Positions 59,701-64,000 of a stretch of 64,000 nt of DNA are shown piece after piece; the stretch's first letter is position 1; each line of letters begins with the position of its first letter. The translations under genes were made by a program, and so were the position numbers. The DNA lies in assembly GCA_949361645.1 (NCBI GenBank), contig OX442416.1, positions 12,397,350-12,461,349 on the forward strand, in the 5' to 3' direction. This stretch comes from Spongilla lacustris. Lineage: Eukaryota; Porifera; Demospongiae; Spongillida; Spongillidae. The notes below the pieces were generated by a model. That model searched no databases. It had not been told where the DNA came from and worked only from the letters and a program-made list of their open reading frames with translations.

Positions 59701-62700
59701 GCAGCAGTCATTAACCCCAAAGCATCTCACTCACTGACCACACCCATGGAACCTCATTCACTAACCACACCCATGGGACCTCTGTGCCGCAGAGGTCATT
59801 AACCCCAAAGCATCTCACTCACTGACCACACCCATGGGACCTCTGTGCCGCAGAGGTCATTAACCCCAAAGCATCTCACTCACTGACCACACCCATGGGA
59901 CCTCTGTGCCGCAGAGGTCATTAACCCCAAAGCATCTTATTCACTGACCACACCCATGGGACCTCTGTGCCGCAGAGGTCATTAACCCCAAAGCATCTCA
60001 CTTACTGACCACACCCATGGGACCTCTGTGCCGCAGAGGTCATTAACCACAAAGCATCTTATTCACTGACCACACCCATGGGACCTCAGTGCTGCAGAGG
60101 TCATTAACCCCAAAGCATCTCACCCAGCAAAGAGTGCATTAATTCCTAACTGATTGACTTGTACTGCTCTGAGGTAGATGGAGTGGTGATAGTAATGGTG
60201 AGTAGACAAGGATGAATATGAATATGAATATCTATGTCTATAGGGTGAAAATGTCCCTAGTGGGATCAGGTCAGTGGCTAATTCTGGCTGTGGGTCAGTG
60301 GCTGGTGCTGTGACTGTTGCTGTGGCTGGTGTTGTGACTGTTGCTGTGACTGTTGCTGTGACTGGTACTGGTGCTGTGCCTGGTGCTGTGACTGGTGCTG
60401 TGACTGGTGCTGTGACTGTTGCTATGGCTGTTGCTATGGCTGTTGCTGTGACTGTTGCTGTGACTGGTGCTGTGACTGGTGCTGTGACTGTTGCTGTGGC
60501 TGGTGCTGTGACTGGTGCTGTGACTGTTGCTATGGCTGTTGCTATGGCTGTTGCTGTGGCTGGTGCTGTGACTGGTGCTGTGACTGTTGCTGTGGCTGGT
60601 GCTGTGACTGGTGCTGTGACTGTTGCTATGGCTGGTGTTGTGACTGTTGCTGTGGCTGGTGCTGTGACTGGTGCTGTGACTGGTGCTGTGATTGGTGTTG
60701 TGGCTGGTGCTGTGACTGTTGCTGTGGCTGTTGCTATGGCTGTTGCTGTGACTGTTGCTGTGACTGTTGCTGTGACTGTTGCTGTGACTGTTGCTGTGAC
60801 TGTTGCTGTGACTAGTGCTGTGACTGATGCTGTGACTGGTGCTGTGACTGTTGCTATGGCTGTTGCTATGACTGTTGCTGTGACTGGTGCTGTGACTGGT
60901 GCTGTGACTGGTGCTGTGACTGTTGCTATGGCTGTTGCTGTGACTGTTGCTGTGACTGGTGCTGTGACTGGTGCTGTGGCTGGTGCTGTGGCTGGTGCTG
61001 TGTCAGTCCCAGCTGTTTCCATAGTTGTTGCTGCAGGATGGTTGAATTATACACCCAGTAGCGCTATCAATTCAGAAAACGCTTACGTTGTTCTATTGTG
61101 GCAATTTCAACAGCTGTTGCCACTGAATCAGCTCCCCCTTGTAGGAACTCTTTTTCGAGACACTCCATATCACTCTTGCCCCTAATGGTAATCATTGAAT
61201 CTGGATCGATTGGTTTGTGGTAAATATAATTTAGTTTACCTGAACCCACAATCTCTCCATAGTACAGTGTCTTCGCCCACTTCACAGTGCAATCCACCCC
61301 ACCCCCGCTGTTGACGGATACGGCTCTGCCAGGCACCACAAAGTAGAGTTCTAGTGTCATCACGCGGGTCATTAAACTAAATCTAATATCGAACCTGTCT
61401 CTTTGAGCGCCGTTCTTAAAGACATAGCTCAACTCTTGGGCTAAATTGTACGCTATATGCACTGCTCGCGGATCGGCTGCATTATATACGAGCGATTGCT
61501 TTAAGCACATGCGCATTCGATGAATGTTAGGCGCGCTTAGATATGATTGGTTAACGGTGTTGAAGAAACGCGGGACTCGTACAATATGGAATGCATACGC
61601 ACATGCATCAAAACACATGTTTACATACATGAACATAATGTTCAAGTTACCCTACATAAAGGTAGTACCCTTATTAGGTAAAAATTACCCCCTAGCGCAA
61701 ATTAATTTTCTACGTAGGTAGAGCACTGCGTAGATAGCGCACTGCGTGGCGTTAACTTTATATTGACGCATACTGTAACATGCTAGTGGTATAAAATTAA
61801 TTTAAAGGTTACATGTAAATCAAACAATAACTCCTACATTTAAGTAATTGCTTAACTGTAGTTTGCAGCAATCTACGTGCTTATCATTTATTATCTTGAA
61901 ATGAAGGGGCATTGTATCATGATTTAGTAGTTCAAATTTGTTTATAAATTAATAAGTTGAAATTAATAAAATTCTAACAGTGTTGGTGCTTCACATGTGT
62001 ATTCGCTATTAGGTATTTACATGGATTATTATTTCATTTCAGTTTGTTTGATTTTAGTTACATGTATTAACAATGAAATATCTTTATATCAGCATGTTAT
62101 CACAAATGGGTATAATGTATTCCATGAATTAAAATACTATTGATTGCTATATGCACATGTATATGTACACTTCATCTTGTATACATGTATACATATTTAA
62201 TTTATATGTGAATCTTTTTTAACATCTTTGCTACTTTTGCTACCTTTTTGTCAAGGTGGTTGTGGACCTTGTCCGGTTTTTAAGAGCAATAGGTATGTTG
62301 TAGTATTGATGCAGCACATGTACATGTATATGCACACCATGTAAATGTATATGCCGAGAAGACAAGAATATTGGGAGGGACTGGTCATTTATTTGTATGC
62401 ATTATGCCTGTGTGCATGTGTACGGATGTGTAAAATAACATATTTGTCCTGTTTTGAATGTTTTCTGATCATATTACATGTACGTGTATGATCTACATGT
62501 AAATCCAGGGCCCGGGGATGCAATGGATAGTCCTGCTCACTCCATGACCTCACCCATCTCTCCTGGCAATGTAACTCCCAAGCTGTCGAGAAACAGAGGA
62601 TCCTTCACCTCACACATTGGTCGTGGTACTTCCCCATTTACCGCTCCACCTGATCTAGACAGGTCTGCCAGGGACCACCTGCCTGGCGGGCCTGTGTCCA

Positions 62701-63980
62701 TAAGTGCAAACTACAAAGATTCATCTGGACGAATTATAAAGAGGTGAATGTGTTCACCTGTACAATTATAAAGAGGTGAATGTGTTCACCTGTACAGTGC
62801 ACATGTACATGTATGCATACACATAACTAAGTTACTAATCGTATAACCTTTTAGGCAAGTTTTTTTTCAATGGCAATATTTACGTGAACATGTATATGCT
62901 ATTTGTTGAGTGATCAGTACTACTCATAAGTGTGTGATCTCCATGATGTGACAATGATTTTATCATTTCTATACATCACTACCGGGTACATGTACATGTA
63001 GGTACATTGTATATTACACGTGCTAGCGCTCTTGAATTGATAATCTCTTCATATGAGCATGACATATCGGCATACATTGTACATGTATATATGTATACAT
63101 GTATGTACTGTGTCATTTTCATAATCCCTACAAGTTAGTAAATACTTCTGCAAGATCTGATGACGGAGTATGAACACACCCATTACTGCGGCAATTGTTC
63201 CAGATCACCAAAATGTCTACATGGACATGTACATTAACACACTAAAGTGTAGGCTTTTGCAAAATGTTGCCTGAAGCTTGAATCTAATTTCTGCAGCTGT
63301 AAATCCCTTAGTCCCAGGAGACCTCTGTCCGAGATATGATAATCAGTAACTGATCTACTTATTATTTGGGGTATTACATTACCAGAAATACACTCAAGTG
63401 CTGTGGTTGTTAAGAAATGTTTGGTCTGCATACACATAAACTAAAACTTTAGCTTGTTTGTCGTTTTACAACAAATCATATTATTTGTACATGCTGACTC
63501 TAAAAATGAAAAAAAAATTGCAATTTTAGAATCAGCATGTACATGTATTTCTGCATCACATGTACATGTACATGTGTATGAAAACAACATCAAATAGTCT
63601 GAAATAGGAATAGATTATTGTATTGTTGAGATACAAGTATTTAATTTTCTATTCCCTTTGTGTCAAGCACTTGTGGAGTGTACATGTATGTACATGCATG
63701 TGTATGTTTGTCCTATGCAATTGAACCTAATTGAACTTTTAGAACCACACACACACATGTACATGTATTGTGCACAATCAATCGTTATATTCTAACAATA
63801 TTTGCTTCATGATGTTAGGCCACAATTCGTGGTGGATGTGGACACCAAAGAGGAGTACTTTATCGAGATGATCCTAAGTCGTCATGCAAGGAAGCTGTTA
63901 TTGGCAAGATGTATGAAAGACCTTGGGAAGTTTGTGGCATATTTGAACTTTGATCTTCAGGGCTGGATGGCCAGAGAAAG
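31827..63980 (+). CDS. RIC1: RIC1, Rab6 GEF complex subunit (3' end beyond window)
   Basis: 28 coding exons (about 3.37 kb, 1,120 codons) were reconstructed with matching phases. The start ATG at 31827 gives MFFPIGWPK, aligning with the conserved start of animal RIC1. RIC1 binds RGP1 and activates RAB6A at the Golgi by nucleotide exchange, serving retrograde endosome-to-Golgi traffic and, in vertebrates, collagen secretion. Diagnostic conserved blocks, in order: [114 protein letters not shown] and RHARKLL...KDLG. The gene continues past 63980, where a GTGAGA donor follows. Introns are 80 bp to 11.7 kb. Nested elements and one nested gene lie in introns 17, 21 and 25. Confidence 0.95.
32226..32470. 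repeat. (TGTGTGCATG)n array in RIC1 intron 2
   Basis: GT-rich array with regular CATG interruptions, beginning about 47 nt after the exon 2 donor. It is open in all frames on both strands, so no gene is implied. Confidence 0.9.
34785..34814 (+). repeat. 30-nt poly-C tract forming the exon 6 acceptor
   Basis: Thirty consecutive C residues followed by AAG constitute the 3' splice site of RIC1 exon 6 (exon begins 34818). Confidence 0.85.
36487..36695 (+). repeat. 21-bp minisatellite next to exon 10 donor
   Basis: About nine copies of GCACTGTATGTGGGGCCATTT begin 14 nt after the donor of RIC1 exon 10. The 21-bp length keeps reading frames open; these are not exons. Confidence 0.9.
36735..36813. 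repeat. inverted (TG)n / (AC)n pair
   Basis: A (TG) run (36735-36777) is followed, after GGCAGTCTAGC, by an (AC) run (36788-36812). In RNA this would form a long GU/AC stem with a 10-nt loop. Confidence 0.85.
37949..38088 (+). repeat. (GT)n array starting at exon 12 donor
   Basis: The donor GT of RIC1 exon 12 is the first unit of a 140-bp GT/CATG microsatellite, so the 5' splice site consensus is provided by the repeat. Confidence 0.85.
39925..39976. repeat. hairpin in RIC1 intron 15
   Basis: Perfect 14-bp arms ATCGGTGTGAGGAC (39925-39938) and GTCCTCACACCGAT (39963-39976) enclose a 24-nt loop. The purpose is unknown; it could be a tiny MITE or an RNA hairpin. Confidence 0.7.
40426..40469. 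repeat. hairpin in RIC1 intron 16
   Basis: Perfect 14-bp arms GTTTGGTTACATCA (40426-40439) and its complement (40456-40469) enclose a 16-nt loop. Confidence 0.7.
40626..40675. repeat. hairpin around TACATG repeats in RIC1 intron 16
   Basis: Perfect 16-bp arms GATTTACAGCAGTTCT (40626-40641) and AGAACTGCTGTAAATC (40660-40675). The loop is itself the palindromic repeat GTACATGTATGTACATGT. Confidence 0.75.
41312..42148. mobile_element. 837-bp foldback element in RIC1 intron 17
   Basis: The left half (41312 to about 41710) and right half (about 41735 to 42148) are inverted copies along almost their whole length, from TATGGGACAGTGTCC at the edge to ATTCGCGCCAATGAT near the centre. Divergence between the arms is modest. 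There is no coding content and no clear target duplication because the flanks are TACATG repeats. The transcript of this intron would form a duplex of nearly 400 bp. Confidence 0.85.
42369..42690 (+). repeat. G-rich 18-19-bp minisatellite next to exon 18 donor
   Basis: About 17 units of GTGTGAGGGGAGGGGACA (some lacking GT) start within a few bases of the RIC1 exon 18 donor and fill most of intron 18. Each unit carries two G4 runs, so G-quadruplex formation on the coding strand is possible. Confidence 0.9.
45577..45861. repeat. 285-bp palindromic (foldback) insert
   Basis: Arms of about 110 bp run from CTTATTAACATATACAACCG through AAGCTAAACTAAGCCCAGCT and back as the complement, with a central GGATGTAAATTCGGATGGGC region. 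Each arm holds an internal direct repeat of CTAAACTAAGCCCAGCTAG. Confidence 0.75.
45962..45994. repeat. perfect 33-bp hairpin
   Basis: Sixteen-base arms GAGACGCTCAAGTTCA and TGAACTTGAGCGTCTC with a single-base centre. Confidence 0.8.
46184..46359. repeat. 88-bp tandem duplication
   Basis: Two nearly identical 88-bp units (46184-46271 and 46272-46359) begin CCAGACAGGCCAGAACCGTT, with the start of a third unit after them. They contain the terminal word of the MITE above. Confidence 0.85.
46772..49106 (+). CDS. BEN-domain protein gene nested in RIC1 intron 21 (frameshifted)
   Basis: Exons: 46772-47099, 47155-47237, 47297-47359, 47424-47499 and 47552-49106, separated by GT-AG introns of 52-64 bp with consistent phases. 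An upstream open segment (46610-46750, [20 protein letters not shown]) may be a further 5' exon, but its junction is unclear. The N-terminal part is acidic and low in complexity. The last exon starts with a helix ([20 protein letters not shown]), then about 15 tandem 14-residue units ([14 protein letters not shown]), then a Ser-rich linker and a BEN domain at the C terminus ([20 protein letters not shown] ... [20 protein letters not shown]). BEN domains bind DNA or protein in chromatin regulators. A 10-bp loss at about 48348 shifts the frame between the repeats and the BEN part; an assembly slip is equally possible. Confidence 0.75.
47850..48500 (+). repeat. 42-bp coding minisatellite in the BEN gene
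   Basis: Roughly 15 copies of a 42-bp unit (CAGTACCAGCAGCAACTTCA at its core). The array reads in frame 1 up to 48348 and in frame 2 bases earlier after a shortened 32-bp unit. The opposite strand is also open but is a shadow. Confidence 0.9.
49324..50132. mobile_element. 809-bp TA-flanked MITE behind the BEN gene
   Basis: Terminal repeats CTCAGGGGTGTTAAGGCAGC (49324) and its complement at 50132 differ at one position in 24 and are flanked by TA on each side (49322-49323 and 50133-50134). No coding region inside. Non-autonomous Tc1/mariner-like or similar. Confidence 0.8.
50455..50725. repeat. degenerate 45-60-bp tandem repeat
   Basis: About six units of CTGAATCGGCCRAAAGCGGACAG-type sequence are separated by poly-C tracts of different length (50571-50597 and others). 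Confidence 0.75.
51000..51680 (-). pseudogene. transposon-like coding relic, family uncertain
   Basis: Minus frame 51303-51674 contains [20 protein letters not shown] followed by [15 protein letters not shown]. Phrases of the type K-x-H-x-L-E-D-H and E/Q-G-A-E-S-I-H occur in repeated, transposon-linked proteins of marine invertebrates. The frame 51102-51287 ([16 protein letters not shown], then [11 protein letters not shown]) resembles the end of a HECT-type ubiquitin ligase domain, but the match is weak. The two frames may belong to different relics. Confidence 0.35.
51681..54298. other. intron 21 DNA without recognised gene
   Basis: No domain could be assigned. A minus-strand open stretch at 53355-53600 ([20 protein letters not shown]) looks protein-like but was not recognised. 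The rest appears AT-rich and non-coding. Confidence 0.35.
54299..55561 (-). pseudogene. PIF/Harbinger-type transposase, broken
   Basis: Blocks in order on the minus strand: [20 protein letters not shown] ending at a donor (55463); exon 55242-55406 with [19 protein letters not shown] and NFPHCIG; a scrap [25 protein letters not shown] (second catalytic Asp region); then, beyond a 240-bp insertion, [20 protein letters not shown] and [20 protein letters not shown]; and [27 protein letters not shown] (third acidic residue region) to the stop at 54299. The segment with the first catalytic Asp (the IDGKH region) is missing, a stop replaces the residue after ILRPY, and the core carries the insertion. 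It is therefore dead. Confidence 0.8.
54853..55089. mobile_element. about 240-bp insertion in the Harbinger transposase
   Basis: The sequence between MSD (55090) and NSAFGEALE (54850) has no counterpart in the family. Edges show GTCAGACAA and GTCAAA, a possible imperfect target duplication. The interior is GC-rich with a short hairpin (GACAGCCGCCTCGGGCTGTC). No internal coding sequence; a SINE or MITE is possible. Confidence 0.5.
55562..56377. other. end of Harbinger-like element and remaining intron 21
   Basis: At 55960-55990 the words GTGACGCTGACTGAATGTAC and CATTGTAAATCC match the end of the MITE at 5224-5442 and probably mark the 5' boundary of the Harbinger element. The rest is TACATG-repeat intron DNA leading to exon 22. 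Confidence 0.45.
56378..63980 (+). CDS. RIC1: RIC1 exons 22-28 (conserved C-terminal domain)
   Basis: Exons: 56378-56502, 56660-56835, 57089-57175, 57386-57433, 62256-62292, 62509-62743 and 63819-63980, with phases 1/0/0/0/1/2/2 at their ends. Exon 22 joins across the 11.7 kb intron 21 to restore [19 protein letters not shown]. Exons 22-26 hold the helical RIC1-family domain that follows the propeller. Exon 27 encodes a Ser/Pro-rich linker ([20 protein letters not shown]), the variable, probably phosphorylated part of the family. Exon 28 resumes conserved sequence ([20 protein letters not shown]). The donor region of exon 27 is tandemly duplicated. Confidence 0.92.
58262..58556. repeat. degenerate GGGTGTGG-type repeat
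   Basis: Four to five diverged units of about 60-70 bp share GGTCCTGGGTGTGG, GGCAGAATGGGGTTAA and related words. Inverted words (GGGTTAA against TTAACCCC, CCCATG) link it to the neighbouring 61-bp array. Confidence 0.7.
58557..60123. repeat. 61-bp satellite-like tandem array, about 25 units
   Basis: The unit begins CATTAACCCCAAAGCATCTC and ends near TGTGCCGCAGAGGT. Exact 61-bp spacing is seen at 58618, 58679 and 58740. At about 59145, 59478 and 59748 an extra 27-bp piece (GGAACCTCATTCACTAACCA...) is inserted, giving a higher-order pattern. Copies differ at few positions (CTCACT/CTCATT/CTTATT, GAGG/CAGC). Confidence 0.95.
60296..61008. repeat. 12-bp GTGCTGTGACTG array, roughly 60 units
   Basis: Units vary between GTGCTGTGACTG, TTGCTGTGACTG and TTGCTATGGCTG and are arranged in mixed blocks. 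Because 12 is a multiple of 3, both strands stay open for about 300 codons (Ala-Val-Thr-rich). Coding use is unproven. Confidence 0.9.
61067..61645 (-). CDS. unrecognised 192-codon ORF inside the 4.1-kb TIR element
   Basis: A complete minus-strand frame with non-repetitive, balanced composition. Examples: [20 protein letters not shown] (about residues 57-76), [20 protein letters not shown] (about 84-103), [18 protein letters not shown], and a Glu-rich end [20 protein letters not shown]. Predicted alpha/beta mixture, no signal peptide after the first 20 residues, no catalytic motif I can name. A possible 39-nt intron (GTAAAC to CCAG, about 61200-61238) lies in frame. It could be a captured host gene fragment or the accessory protein of the transposon. 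There is no close relation to known Tc1/mariner DDE motifs. Confidence 0.45.
   Translation of the reverse strand: MNIMFMYVNMCFDACAYAFHIVRVPRFFNTVNQSYLSAPNIHRMRMCLKQSLVYNAADPRAVHIAYNLAQELSYVFKNGAQRDRFDIRFSLMTRVMTLELYFVVPGRAVSVNSGGGVDCTVKWAKTLYYGEIVGSGKLNYIYHKPIDPDSMITIRGKSDMECLEKEFLQGGADSVATAVEIATIEQRKRFLN
61778..62255. other. remaining RIC1 intron 25
   Basis: AT-rich intron DNA between the TIR element and exon 26. No further features except TACATG words. Confidence 0.5.
62732..62795 (+). repeat. RIC1: 32-bp tandem duplication across the exon 27 donor
   Basis: Positions 62732-62763 are repeated exactly at 62764-62795. Each copy contains the exon end AATTATAAAGAG and the donor GTGAAT, so the intron starts with a second copy of its own splice site. 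Confidence 0.9.
63488..63542. repeat. hairpin in RIC1 intron 27
   Basis: Arms GTACATGCTGACTCTAAAA and TTTTAGAATCAGCATGTAC pair with one mismatch around an A-rich loop. Confidence 0.65.
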
Positions 63981-64000
63981 GTGAGAATGTTTGAGAAAAC

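Larger units (their letters stand above)
57647..61775. mobile_element. 4.13-kb TIR element with satellite cargo in RIC1 intron 25
   Basis: Positions 57647-57686 and 61736-61775 are perfect 40-bp inverted repeats beginning CAGTATGCGTCAATATAAAG. TA flanks both ends (57645-57646 and 61776-61777). The inner edges keep partly related words (GGTAGCGCACTACC against GGTAGAGCACTGCG). TA duplication and CAGT ends fit Tc1/mariner-type elements, but no transposase of that family was seen. Cargo: a degenerate GGGTCCTGGGTGTGG block (58262-58556), a 61-bp array (58557-60123), a 12-bp array (60296-61008) and an unrecognised minus-strand ORF (61067-61645). The identity of the two ends implies recent mobility or conversion. 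Confidence 0.85.

Noticed and set aside
58557..60123. CRISPR-like appearance of regular 61-bp spacing
   Set aside because: There are no alternating unique spacers; the whole unit repeats. The DNA is eukaryotic and lies inside a transposon-like element.

Overview
The window is eukaryotic nuclear DNA from an animal. It has GT-AG introns, many microsatellites and minisatellites, and several transposon classes. The short introns (50-130 bp) beside long repeat-filled ones, together with integrase, restriction-endonuclease LINE and CAP-domain families common in marine invertebrate genomes, suggest a sponge or similar early-branching animal. That placement is inference. Nothing bacterial, plasmid-like or CRISPR-like was seen.

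Left third (1-31.8 kb, accessory). The first 13 kb is a graveyard of mobile elements: a 2.2 kb TA-flanked inverted-repeat element, an integrase relic, a small MITE, Ty3/gypsy pol and gag fragments, a hAT scrap and the reverse-transcriptase half of a restriction-endonuclease LINE. From 13.9 to 17.4 kb the minus strand has open, splice-bounded candidate exons of an unrecognised gene, cut up by CA repeats and a 20-bp minisatellite. At 17.7-21.3 kb two LINE families meet tail to tail at an (AAT)n tract, and the second has a twin-priming type 5' inversion. Next come two minus-strand paralogues of a secreted CAP/SCP protein (21.6-22.6 and 28.3-30.4 kb). A duplicated flank shared by 6.0-8.9 kb and 23.4-28.3 kb carries, in one copy only, a TIR element (24478-27446) with an intron-containing integrase gene. 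That gene is itself interrupted by another element.

Right half (31.8-64 kb). One plus-strand gene dominates: the orthologue of RIC1, the subunit that with RGP1 forms the Rab6 guanine-nucleotide exchange factor at the Golgi. I could place 28 coding exons (about 1,120 residues) with consistent phases; the 3' end lies beyond the window. Its introns are filled with TACATG-type palindromic repeats, tandem arrays that often begin at the 5' splice site, and a 0.83 kb foldback. Intron 21 (11.7 kb) holds a same-strand nested gene for a repeat-rich BEN-domain protein with a frameshift, a broken PIF/Harbinger transposase and several MITEs. Intron 25 holds a 4.1 kb element with perfect 40-bp terminal repeats and a TA duplication. 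It carries a 61-bp satellite-like array, a 12-bp array and an unrecognised 192-codon ORF, and is the most unusual single object in the window.
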